A stretch of DNA of 5,603 nucleotides. Origin: an uncultured bacterium. GTDB taxonomy: Bacteria > Bacteroidota > Bacteroidia > Bacteroidales > Bacteroidaceae. This document shows positions 1-5,603 of this stretch, piece after piece. The stretch is from assembly GCA_945788485.1 (NCBI GenBank), contig CALZMB010000158.1:1-5603 (forward strand), given 5' to 3'. Every line of letters starts with the position of its first letter. Within the stretch, counting starts at the first letter, position 1. A model generated the notes under the pieces. It had not been told where the DNA came from. It made no database searches and was given only the letters and a program-made list of their open reading frames with translations. The translations under genes and the position numbers were made by a program.

Positions 1-472
1 ATGCTTTTCTGACGGCCCTTACGACGCTTGCCGCACCTTCGCACGTCACGCCGAACGCCATGCCTCCGTCTTTCACGTTGGGGCAAGAGATGTTCAGCTC
101 GATGGCGTTGATGCGGCTGAGGGCATCAATGCGCCGGGCGCATTCCGCATAGTCGTCGGGCGACGAGCCGCTGACGTTGACGATGAACTGTGTGTCGATG
201 TCTTTTATCGCCGGGTATATATTCTGGCAGAAATAGTCAACGCCTTTGTTCTGCAGGCCGACGCAGTTGAGCATGCCCTGCGGCGTCTCTGCCATGCGCG
301 GATAGTCGTTGCCCTGGCGCGGGTTGAGGGTGGTGCCTTTCACTATTATGCCGCCGATTTCTTCAAGCGGCACGAAATCTGCGAACTCCACACCGTAGCC
401 GAATGTGCCGCTGGCGGTCATCACGGGGTTTTTCAGTGCGAGGTTTCCTATATTGACGTTTAATTTTGACAT
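1..472 (-). CDS. pyrD: Dihydroorotate dehydrogenase catalytic subunit PyrD, class 1B (partial, N-terminal 157 residues)
   Basis: This cytoplasmic FMN enzyme oxidises dihydroorotate to orotate in de novo pyrimidine synthesis. The frame opens at ATG 472-470 and runs off the left edge after 157 codons, roughly half of a usual protein of about 300 residues. Visible family motifs are ASGTFGYGVEF (residues 20-30), VKGTTLNPRQGN (44-55) with the phosphate/FMN-side glycines, LNCVGLQNKGV (68-78), VNVSGSSPDDYA (98-109) and ELNISCPNV (125-133). Cys130 in the last motif matches the catalytic base of class 1 enzymes; class 2 enzymes use serine. The neighbouring pyrK supports class 1B, which passes electrons through PyrK to NAD+. 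The leader just before the ATG is A-rich (AAAAAAAAGAAAAACCC) with no Shine-Dalgarno site, as is common in Bacteroidetes. No promoter is visible in the gap before it, so it is probably transcribed with pyrK. Confidence 0.96.
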   Translation of the reverse strand, partial: MSKLNVNIGNLALKNPVMTASGTFGYGVEFADFVPLEEIGGIIVKGTTLNPRQGNDYPRMAETPQGMLNCVGLQNKGVDYFCQNIYPAIKDIDTQFIVNVSGSSPDDYAECARRIDALSRINAIELNISCPNVKDGGMAFGVTCEGAASVVRAVRKA

Positions 473-511
473 GGGTTTTTCTTTTTTTTACAGACGGCAG
501 TATGGTTGCTG

Positions 512-547
512 ACGTTCGTATCGTTCGTAACGTTCTTATCGTTCTTG
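512..547. repeat. 9-bp tandem repeat, four units, between pyrK and pyrD
   Basis: Read on the plus strand, the four consecutive units are ACGTTCGTA, TCGTTCGTA, ACGTTCTTA and TCGTTCTTG. The first base alternates A/T, so it can also be read as two 18-bp units with three differences. It lies in the 86-bp spacer between the pyrK stop and the pyrD start, so it would be part of the presumed pyrK-pyrD mRNA. The reverse-strand unit is ARGAACGWT-like and purine-rich. No protein is assigned to it. A role in mRNA stability or in the coupling of the two genes is possible but not shown. Confidence 0.8.
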
Positions 548-558
548 CCGATGTTTTG

Positions 559-1320
559 TCATATATACAGTTTCTCGATATCAAACACGGGTCCGTCTTT
601 GCATACGCAGACATTGCCTTCTGTCGTCTTCTCCACGCAGCAGAGGCAGGCTCCGAGGCCGCACGCCATCATATTCTCTAACGACACCTCGCAGCGCGTG
701 CCGAGCTGGCGTGCCTTCTTCGCCACCGCCGCCATCATCGGCTTCGGTCCGCAGACGGCGATGCGGTCGAATGTCTCTGTCTGCCAGATGCTGTGGTCGG
801 TGACGAAACCTTTCTCTCCGTCCGTCCCGTCTTCGGTTGTGGTGAGCGTCTGCCCGATGTTCCTGAACATGTCCATCCCGATGAGGTCGCCGGCTGTGCG
901 AGCCCCGAGCAGGAAGACCGGCTCGCCGCCCAGTTCACGGATTTTCTTTCCGGCATAGAGCAGCGGGGCGACGCCCACGCCTCCGCCTACGAGCAGCGTG
1001 CGGCATTTCTCTATCGTGAAGCCGTTGCCCAGCGGGAAGACGATGTCTAACGTGTCGCCTGCCTTCAGTGTCGCGAGCGTCCGTGTGCCGTCGCCTACGA
1101 CGGCGATGAGGAGCCACAGCTCTTTCCGCGCTTCATCTACATAGTGCACGGAGATGGGACGGCGCAAGAAAGTGGAGACGCTGTTCTCCACAAGAATCTC
1201 TACGAACTGTCCTGCTTTTATCTCCGGCAGAGGCTCTTCGAGAGCCAGTTTCACCAGCACGTGCTTCGCGCTGGGATGAGTGACTTCATTGACAAGAAGT
1301 CTTGACTGATATTTTTTCAT
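559..1320 (-). CDS. pyrK: Dihydroorotate dehydrogenase electron-transfer subunit PyrK
   Basis: The 253-residue product is the FAD and [2Fe-2S] subunit that carries electrons from PyrD's FMN to NAD+ in the class 1B enzyme. Seen in order are a ferredoxin-reductase-like FAD domain with RRPIS (53-57), a nucleotide-binding segment LLVGGGVGVAPLLYAG (109-124), CGPKPMM (190-196) near the NAD site, and a C-terminal cluster motif. The cysteine spacing C220-x4-C225-x2-C228-x11-C240, followed by KDGPVF, fits the four iron-sulfur ligands of PyrK. Length is close to the family norm. The start MKKY at 1320 fits the family N-terminus and has a weak purine leader (AACGGAAT) just before it. The gene overlaps the end of the upstream flavoprotein gene by 35 bp, which suggests translational coupling within one operon. 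pyrD follows 86 bp downstream, in the usual partner arrangement. Confidence 0.96.
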   Translation of the reverse strand: MKKYQSRLLVNEVTHPSAKHVLVKLALEEPLPEIKAGQFVEILVENSVSTFLRRPISVHYVDEARKELWLLIAVVGDGTRTLATLKAGDTLDIVFPLGNGFTIEKCRTLLVGGGVGVAPLLYAGKKIRELGGEPVFLLGARTAGDLIGMDMFRNIGQTLTTTEDGTDGEKGFVTDHSIWQTETFDRIAVCGPKPMMAAVAKKARQLGTRCEVSLENMMACGLGACLCCVEKTTEGNVCVCKDGPVFDIEKLYI

Positions 1321-2230
1321 ATTCCGTTATAAGATCGTTCATTATTTCCGCCACGCTTTTTATCTCTGTTATGCCAGCCACTGCCTGTCCGATTTCTATC
1401 TCTCCGTCGATGACGTCGCCTTCGAAGATGCCGCGTTTTGTTGACTTGGGTCCGAGGATGGCTCGCAGCTCTTCAGCCGCCGCCCCTCTGTCCTCCGCCT
1501 CTTTTATGCGGTTGAAGAGGCTGTTCTTCGCCAGTCTCGACGGCGCGATCTTCTTCAGAGCCAGCATGGTGCCGTCCTCGCCCAGGCCGAGGCAGAACTT
1601 CTTGAACTCTTCTGCCGCCGAGCTCTCTTCGCTCACGGCGAACAGCGTGCCTATCTGCACGCCCTCAGCCCCGAGGCATTCAGCCGCGGCAATGGCAGCC
1701 CCCGACGCTATTCCGCCCGCCGCGATGATAGGCAGCGATGTCGCTTTCCGCACCTGCGGCACCAGCACCATCGTCGTCAGCTCCTCTCTGCCGTTATGTC
1801 CTCCGGCCTCAAAGCCTTCCGCCACGATGGCGTCAACGCCCGCCTCTTCGCATTTCTTGGCAAAGAGGCTGCTCGACACCACATGCGCCACCTTTATGCC
1901 GGCTTCGTGCAGCCGCGGCGTCAGCTTCTTCGGACTGCCCGCCGACGTGAAGACAATCTTCACGCCGTGACGTATCAGCATCTCAACCACGTTCTCCATC
2001 TCTGGATACATCAGCGGCAGATTCACGCCCCACGGCTTGTCGGTTGCGGACTTCATCTTCAGGATGTGTTCTTCCAATGTCTCGGGGTGCATGCTCCCGG
2101 CTCCCAGCAGTCCGAGACCGCCTGCATTGCTCACCGCAGCAGCCAAGCGCCAGCCGCTGCACCATACCATCCCGCCTGCGATGACAGGGTATCGGATGCC
2201 GAAAAGATCACATATTCTTGATGATTTCAT
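1286..2230 (-). CDS. FabK-like / nitronate monooxygenase-family FMN flavoprotein
   Basis: This is a TIM-barrel FMN protein of 314 residues from the 2-nitropropane dioxygenase/FabK superfamily. Seen are RYPVIAGGMVW (13-23), NAGGLGLLGAG (35-45), DKPWGVNLPL (64-73), VAEGFEAGGHNG (136-147) with His145 in the catalytic-histidine position of FabK and NMO, AAGGIASG (170-177) and GAEGVQIGTLF (188-198) of the FMN phosphate site. From memory, order and spacing fit streptococcal FabK (about 324 residues) better than eukaryotic-type NMOs. A Porphyromonas FabK has been described as an enoyl-ACP reductase. Reduction of enoyl-ACP with NAD(P)H is therefore a reasonable inference, but databases often call such proteins nitronate monooxygenase. 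The start at 2230 is chosen because MKSSRICDLF matches the family N-terminus, an A-rich leader precedes it, and an upstream 30-residue extension would run into the promoter. It leads the pyrK-pyrD cluster. Confidence 0.9.
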   Translation of the reverse strand: MKSSRICDLFGIRYPVIAGGMVWCSGWRLAAAVSNAGGLGLLGAGSMHPETLEEHILKMKSATDKPWGVNLPLMYPEMENVVEMLIRHGVKIVFTSAGSPKKLTPRLHEAGIKVAHVVSSSLFAKKCEEAGVDAIVAEGFEAGGHNGREELTTMVLVPQVRKATSLPIIAAGGIASGAAIAAAECLGAEGVQIGTLFAVSEESSAAEEFKKFCLGLGEDGTMLALKKIAPSRLAKNSLFNRIKEAEDRGAAAEELRAILGPKSTKRGIFEGDVIDGEIEIGQAVAGITEIKSVAEIMNDLITEYEKISVKTSCQ

Positions 2231-2266
2231 GTTTTTTTTCTGTTGACAAGTTGATTCTTTTTGATA

Positions 2267-2274
2267 CAAAAATA
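2267..2274 (-). promoter_or_regulatory. Candidate Bacteroidetes -7 element for the flavoprotein-pyrK-pyrD operon
   Basis: The minus strand reads TATTTTTG, a match to the Bacteroidetes TAnnTTTG -7 box, ending 36 nt before the ATG at 2230. A transcript would start near 2260 and have a leader of about 30 nt that includes the run of A residues before the ATG. No TTTG -33 box is seen at the expected distance upstream, so the call is weaker than for the two promoters near 3300-3380. Confidence 0.5.
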
Positions 2275-2523
2275 CACATTTTCCCCCGTATATCGCGAGG
2301 TGGAGTATATTCTTTAACACGGATTAACGATTTCAGCGGCTTGGAAAATCATAGAGTTTTCGTTGGTTTACTGTTGCTGGATTCTCACGGATCAGGAATC
2401 ACAACTTCAAATCAGAATCACGTCATCCCCCCTCAGTTATCAAAATATCATGTCCGCCGCCGTTCTTCTGACATCCTGCCATTCCCGGCTCCTCCTCCCC
2501 ACCCTATCCGGCAGAAAAAGCCA

Positions 2524-2565
2524 CAGCCGTAAAGGACAGCTTTCGCACACTGTCTTTTACGGCTG
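2524..2565 (-). terminator. Rho-independent-type terminator downstream of folA
   Basis: The arms CAGCCGTAAAGGACAG (2524-2539) and CTGTCTTTTACGGCTG (2550-2565) form a 16-bp stem with one non-Watson-Crick position and a 10-nt loop. On the minus strand the stem is followed four bases later by TTTTT (2519-2515). On the plus strand no T-run follows. It therefore fits termination of leftward transcription from folA, whose stop is about 150 nt upstream, and it separates folA from the flavoprotein-pyr operon. Confidence 0.75.
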
Positions 2566-2713
2566 AATTTCAGTTGATTGCGCTATATGGTTGCTTATTC
2601 TGTTCAACGTCCGCAGGCTGCTTGAATGTGATAGTTCTCATGACATGAATGATGATTCATGACTATACATGTTTCGCTTCTGATTTTGAATCTGTTTCTG
2701 ATATTCACGTCAG

Positions 2714-3199
2714 TCACTCTCCTCTGACATAATCCACGAACGAGAAGTCGTGGGCATGGCGGTCGTCGGCGTGATGGTCTTCGCGCCATACCTCGCGCCA
2801 TGCGCTGTAGTCGGGGAAGAACGCGTCGGCGGCAGACGGCGTGTCGCACACCTCAGTGAGACAAAGGCGGCCGGCAAGCGGCATGGCTGCCTCATAGACC
2901 TGCGCGCCGCCTATGACATACACGTCGGCATCGGCGGCACACGAGGCGAGGGCGGCATCAAGTGTGGGATAGACATCGCACCCTGGCAGCTCGGTCAGCC
3001 TTGTGCTCAGCACGACATTACGGCGGTTGGGCAGCGCGCCTTTCGGAAGCGACAGGTATGTGTTGCGTCCCATGATGATGGTGTTGCCGGTGGTGAGCGA
3101 CTTGAAACGTTTCAAATCGTCGGGCAGCCAATAGATGAGCTTGTTCTCGTTGCCTATCGCGCGGTTCTGCGCCACTGCTGCTATGATATTGATTTGCAT
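2714..3199 (-). CDS. folA: Dihydrofolate reductase
   Basis: This cytoplasmic enzyme reduces dihydrofolate to tetrahydrofolate with NADPH and is the target of trimethoprim. The product has 161 residues, the normal length for bacterial DHFR. Seen are INIIAAVAQNRAIGNENKL (3-21) with the substrate-loop region, YWLPDDLKRFK (23-33) where Asp28 aligns with the catalytic Asp27 of E. coli, IIMGRNTYLSLP (41-52), NRRNVVLS (58-65), YVIGGAQVY (94-102) in the cofactor site and DAFFPD (125-130). The start at 3199 gives the canonical short N-terminus. There is no Shine-Dalgarno site before it, and the mRNA leader predicted from the promoter is about 90 nt. No thymidylate synthase gene is adjacent, although the two often pair. 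The gene has its own consensus promoter and a downstream terminator, so it is probably expressed alone. Confidence 0.97.
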   Translation of the reverse strand: MQINIIAAVAQNRAIGNENKLIYWLPDDLKRFKSLTTGNTIIMGRNTYLSLPKGALPNRRNVVLSTRLTELPGCDVYPTLDAALASCAADADVYVIGGAQVYEAAMPLAGRLCLTEVCDTPSAADAFFPDYSAWREVWREDHHADDRHAHDFSFVDYVRGE

Positions 3200-3299
3200 A
3201 AGTTTAGGATGGGAAAATGAATGTTTCGGTTCTGAATAACGAAGAAACGGAATGCTTCTGCCGCGGCAAGTGAACGTGCAGTTGCACTGTCTTCGTGTG

Positions 3300-3330
3300 C
3301 AAAGTTAATAAGTTTTTCTTAATAAACAAA
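3300..3330 (-). promoter_or_regulatory. folA promoter (Bacteroidetes consensus)
   Basis: On the minus strand TTTG (3330-3327) is followed after 19 nt by TAACTTTG (3307-3300). This fits the -33 TTTG and -7 TAnnTTTG elements read by the primary sigma factor of Bacteroidetes. Transcription would begin near 3293 and give a leader of about 93 nt before the folA ATG. The element lies back to back with the promoter for the rightward protease gene. Confidence 0.8.
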
Positions 3331-3349
3331 AAAAGCGAACTTGTTTATT
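3321..3349. repeat. 9-bp inverted repeat between the two divergent promoters
   Basis: AATAAACAA (3321-3329) and TTGTTTATT (3341-3349) are perfect inverted copies separated by 11 bp. The left arm overlaps the folA -33 box and the right arm touches the presumed -33 TTG (3348-3350) of the protease promoter. Because it lies upstream of both predicted start sites it would not be transcribed from either one, so it fits a DNA-binding site better than an RNA hairpin. AT-rich sequence makes chance symmetry fairly easy, so an operator role is a guess. Confidence 0.45.
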
Positions 3350-3379
3350 GGGTGATAACAGATTTTATTTGTAACTTTG
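3348..3379 (+). promoter_or_regulatory. Promoter of the M6 metalloprotease gene
   Basis: TTG (3348-3350) and TAACTTTG (3372-3379), separated by 21 nt, resemble the Bacteroidetes -33 and -7 elements. The -7 box is identical to that of the divergent folA promoter. The predicted start near 3385 gives a leader of about 68 nt before the ATG at 3453. The -33 match is only TTG and the spacing is slightly long, so the -7 box is the firmer part. Confidence 0.7.
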
Positions 3380-3452
3380 CAACATATATGCGCAAAACCA
3401 ACACAGCGCGTCTGGGCACATACGACAGAAAACCGACATACAACAATTCTAT

Positions 3453-5192
3453 ATGAAAATGAGACATACGATAACACTGATGCTGATGCTTTTGATAGCA
3501 TCAACATCTGCACAGGCTGCAAAAATCATTGCCAAATCGTTCAAAACCACTCTTGCCGACGGCAGGACCGTCGTTGTCACGCCACGCGGCGACGAGTTCG
3601 GGGTATGCTATTTCACTGATGCCGGCGAGCCGGTGGTGTACGCCAACGGCGCATGGCGTGTGGCAGAGGCAGCAGAGATGAACGCCGCAAACTCAAGGAT
3701 GCTCAGCCTCAGGGCGAAGAGCGCGCCGCAACTGCCAGTGTCGAGCAATTACTTCCCGCACTCCGGCACGCCGAAAGCACTCGTGCTCATGGTGGAGTTC
3801 GCCGACAAGAAATTCACTTACTCTCACGCGGAGATAGACAAATGGCTCAACGGGACAGACTATCAGACAGAGGATAAGTATGCCAGCTACAGCTCAGTGG
3901 CACAATATTTCAACGACAGCAGCAACGGGAAATTCCGCCCCGTGTTCGACCTGAAAGGTCCATACACCTTGCCGAAGAACGTGAAATACTACGGACAGAA
4001 CTCCACGACGACAGACTCGGACATGTCCGAGAGACTGACAGAGATGCTGACAGAGGCGTGCAAATTGGCTCATGATGCGGGCGTGAACTTCAAGGACTAT
4101 GACGCTGACGGCGACGGCAGGGTGGATCTCATTTACATCATCTACGCCGGCTTCGGCGAGCACATCTACAACCCGGGCGAGGACGGCAGGAACACCAACG
4201 CCGACTATCTGTGGCCTATGACCAGCACATACACCGGCGTGAGATACGACGGTGTCTCCTCCTACCTCTACGGCATCAGCAACGAGCTTCTGGGCTTCGA
4301 AGGAATTGCGGCAGCAATGGAATGGGAGAAAGACAAACTGAGCGGCATCGGCGTCTTCATACACGAGATGGGACACACGCTCGGCTTGCCAGATGTCTAT
4401 CCGACGGTGACGTGGAGCGACCTGACATGGTACGACGACCAGTCGATGGAATCATGGGACATCATGGACAACGGGCAGAACCTGAACAACACAGTATGCC
4501 CCATACCATACAGCGCATGGGAACGCGAGTGGATGGGATGGGACACCATCGAGGAACTGACAGAATCGGGAGACTACACAGTCAAGACTCTCGCGTCGGG
4601 TGGCAAGGCTTACAAAATCATCAACCCCAACGACGCGACCGGCAACGAGTTCTATGTCCTGGAAAACCTGCCTACGGGGGATGCATCCGGCTGGTACAAA
4701 AGCGTGCCGAACAGCGGCCTGCTCGTCACGCACATAAACTACAGCAGCAAATACTTCGAGAATTTCGGCTGTCCGAACAACGTACACGGCAGCCCGAGAT
4801 GGACCATCATCCCCGCAAACGGGAAGCTATACACATCGTACAGGTCGCAGCTGAGTCAATCGTCGCCCGACTACAAGACTGCCAAGGAGCTGAAAGAGAA
4901 CATGAAGGGCAATGTGTATCCGGGATTGCAGAATGTCACATCGCTGTCTGTATGGAAAGAATACAACCCCACGATGAAGGTGACGCTCAACGACATAACA
5001 CAGGTTGACGCCAACACCGTGACGTTCAAAGCCGTCATGGGCAGCACGGGAATAAATGCGCCAGAGAGCAACGCCGGCGAAACAGGCAACAACAGGATAT
5101 ACAACCTCAGCGGCGTCTGCGTCGGCAACGACACGGAGAAACTGCCGAAGGGAGTGTATGTGCGCGACGGACGCAAGTTTGTCGTGCAGTGA
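3453..5192 (+). CDS. Secreted M6-family (immune inhibitor A-like) zinc metalloprotease
   Basis: The 579-residue product is an exported peptidase. A signal peptide spans residues 1-22 (basic MKMRH, hydrophobic core, SAQA cleavage site before AK). The M6 catalytic region includes FKDYDADGDGRVDLIYIIYA (213-232), an Asp-rich calcium-type loop usual in M6 enzymes. The zinc motif HEMGHTLGLPD (304-314) has His304, His308 and Asp314 as ligands and Glu305 as the base. The likely Met-turn is SWDIMDNG (334-341). FYVLENLP (400-407) and SGLLVTHINY (421-430) resemble conserved M6 segments after the active site. The final segment from IYNLSG (549) through LPKGVYVRDGRKFVVQ (564-579) resembles the short C-terminal tail of many secreted Prevotella proteins and may direct secretion or surface attachment. 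All catalytic residues are present. The substrate is unknown. The ATG at 3453 is first in frame, gives a complete signal peptide, and has no Shine-Dalgarno site. Confidence 0.92.
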   Translation: MKMRHTITLMLMLLIASTSAQAAKIIAKSFKTTLADGRTVVVTPRGDEFGVCYFTDAGEPVVYANGAWRVAEAAEMNAANSRMLSLRAKSAPQLPVSSNYFPHSGTPKALVLMVEFADKKFTYSHAEIDKWLNGTDYQTEDKYASYSSVAQYFNDSSNGKFRPVFDLKGPYTLPKNVKYYGQNSTTTDSDMSERLTEMLTEACKLAHDAGVNFKDYDADGDGRVDLIYIIYAGFGEHIYNPGEDGRNTNADYLWPMTSTYTGVRYDGVSSYLYGISNELLGFEGIAAAMEWEKDKLSGIGVFIHEMGHTLGLPDVYPTVTWSDLTWYDDQSMESWDIMDNGQNLNNTVCPIPYSAWEREWMGWDTIEELTESGDYTVKTLASGGKAYKIINPNDATGNEFYVLENLPTGDASGWYKSVPNSGLLVTHINYSSKYFENFGCPNNVHGSPRWTIIPANGKLYTSYRSQLSQSSPDYKTAKELKENMKGNVYPGLQNVTSLSVWKEYNPTMKVTLNDITQVDANTVTFKAVMGSTGINAPESNAGETGNNRIYNLSGVCVGNDTEKLPKGVYVRDGRKFVVQ

Positions 5193-5267
5193 CATGACGG
5201 CGGACCCTCCGCAAGAGACACTTAGCCAACAGACTGGCAACACTTATAGAAACCCTTTCCGACCAAT
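5193..5267 (+). other. 75-bp spacer between protease and downstream exported protein
   Basis: No TAnnTTTG promoter and no hairpin with a T-run is visible here. A small GCGGA-CCC-TCCGC inverted repeat (5200-5212) follows the protease stop but is short and lacks a T-tract. The downstream gene is therefore likely read from the protease promoter, forming one operon. Confidence 0.5.
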
Positions 5268-5603
5268 ATGAGACGCTTATACATCGTTTTGCTCCTCTTC
5301 GCCCTCGCATTGCAGGGCTTTTCCACAGACTACGACAAGATGTGGAAGAAGGCGGAGACTGCCATAAACAAGGACATGCCGGGAGACGTGGCAGAAATGC
5401 TAAGCGAGATAGCGGCACAAGCCGGACGCGAAGGGAACTATGACGAGCTGCTTGCGGCTCAGACATTGAGACTGAAGATAATAGCCGATGTGACACCGGA
5501 TTCATTGACGATGTCCTTGGCACGCCTCATGGCCACGGCACTGAAGGCGGAGAATGACATGGCGGAAAAGAGCAATGGCGTAAGGGCTCGGCATGATGCA
5601 AAG
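5268..5603 (+). CDS. Exported protein, probable alpha-2-macroglobulin-like family (partial, N-terminal 112 residues)
   Basis: The frame opens at ATG 5268, has an in-frame TAG at 5247-5249 upstream, and continues past the right edge without a stop. Residues 1-19 look like a signal peptide (MRRLY, then a Leu/Ala-rich core, ending near QGFS). The next part, DYDKMWKKAETAINKDMPGD (21-40), is followed by predicted helices and VTPDSL (75-80). This pattern (YDxLWKxxExAxxKDLP, later TPDS) is what I recall from the start of the roughly 1,900-residue Bacteroidetes alpha-2-macroglobulin/MG2-domain proteins, which are envelope proteins thought to trap proteases. The diagnostic MG domains and any thioester motif would lie outside the window, so the identification rests on the N-terminus alone. 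An unrelated helical-repeat lipoprotein or secreted protein remains possible, but no lipobox cysteine is seen near the signal peptide. It lies 75 bp after the protease. Confidence 0.65.
   Translation, partial: MRRLYIVLLLFALALQGFSTDYDKMWKKAETAINKDMPGDVAEMLSEIAAQAGREGNYDELLAAQTLRLKIIADVTPDSLTMSLARLMATALKAENDMAEKSNGVRARHDAK

Larger units (their letters stand above)
2231..2713. other. 483-bp intergenic region between folA and the flavoprotein gene
   Basis: No protein or RNA gene can be assigned here. Besides the operon promoter (2267-2274) and the terminator hairpin (2524-2565), it holds a C-rich stretch at 2484-2504 (G-rich on the minus strand). It also has an imperfect direct repeat, ATCAGGAATCAC at 2391-2402 and ATCAGAATCAC at 2411-2421. 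A perfect 7-bp inverted repeat, CATGAAT-GATG-ATTCATG, lies at 2644-2661 with no T-run after it on either strand. A 19-codon frame on the minus strand (2482-2423) is discussed as a finding but not annotated as a gene. The segment is long for a gap between two leftward housekeeping genes. Confidence 0.7.

Noticed and set aside
512..547. CRISPR-like array
   Set aside because: The units are 9 bp and contiguous with no spacers, so this is a simple tandem repeat.
363..614. Minus-strand 83-codon open frame with an Arg-Thr-Ile/Leu repeat across the pyrK-pyrD spacer
   Set aside because: The repeat is simply the 9-bp tandem DNA repeat read in frame. The frame overlaps the ends of both pyrK and pyrD and has no ribosome site or family likeness.
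1302..1970. Plus-strand 222-codon open frame opposite the flavoprotein gene
   Set aside because: It is antisense to a well-supported gene, is rich in Ser, Ala and Pro as expected from reversed coding sequence, and has no promoter.
2231..2320. 30-residue N-terminal extension of the FabK-like protein
   Set aside because: The extension is not family-like and covers the candidate -7 box. The ATG at 2230 matches the family start.
2484..2504. Possible G-quadruplex on the minus strand
   Set aside because: Only three runs of three or more G are present, so a stable three-layer quadruplex is not expected.
2644..2661. Perfect 7-bp inverted repeat CATGAAT-GATG-ATTCATG as a folA terminator
   Set aside because: It is AT-rich and has no T-run on either side. 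The hairpin at 2524-2565 is much stronger.
3276..3287. GTGCA-GT-TGCAC palindrome in the folA leader
   Set aside because: With a 2-nt loop the full hairpin cannot form, and a 4-bp stem is too weak to call a regulatory element.
4211..5008. Plus-strand 265-codon open frame inside the protease gene
   Set aside because: It is an out-of-frame shadow of the M6 protease, very rich in Arg, His and Gln, with no motif.
5200..5212. GCGGA-CCC-TCCGC hairpin after the protease stop as a terminator
   Set aside because: The stem is only 5 bp and no T-run follows, so it is unlikely to separate the protease from the next gene.

Overview
The window looks like a chromosomal segment of a Bacteroidales bacterium, most likely Prevotella or a close relative. 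This rests on promoter elements of the Bacteroidetes type (TTTG-N19-TAACTTTG), A-rich leaders that mostly lack Shine-Dalgarno sites, a C-terminal tail of the kind seen on secreted Prevotella proteins, and protein sequences that read like Bacteroidales orthologs. No search was run, so the genus is an inference.

Layout. Positions 1-2230 hold a leftward gene cluster: a FabK/nitronate monooxygenase-family flavoprotein (2230-1286), pyrK (1320-559), and pyrD running off the left edge (472-1). The first two overlap by 35 bp. pyrK and pyrD are separated by 86 bp that carry a 9-bp tandem repeat. PyrK and PyrD together form the NAD-linked class 1B dihydroorotate dehydrogenase of pyrimidine synthesis. 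Positions 2231-2713 form a 483-bp gap with a good leftward hairpin terminator and a probable promoter for the flavoprotein operon. Next is folA (dihydrofolate reductase, 3199-2714, leftward).

Positions 3200-3452 are a divergent control region. Two TAACTTTG -7 boxes face away from each other, one for folA and one for the rightward gene, and a 9-bp inverted repeat lies between them. To the right, a secreted M6-family zinc metalloprotease (3453-5192) is followed 75 bp later by a second exported protein (5268 to the right edge). That protein's first 112 residues resemble the start of the large Bacteroidetes alpha-2-macroglobulin-like proteins.

Functionally, the left half is cytoplasmic housekeeping metabolism (pyrimidine, folate and possibly fatty acid synthesis). 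The right half starts a probable secreted or envelope operon. Its most notable feature is the adjacency of a secreted protease and a predicted protease-trapping protein. There is no RNA gene, insertion sequence, CRISPR array or prophage signal in the window.
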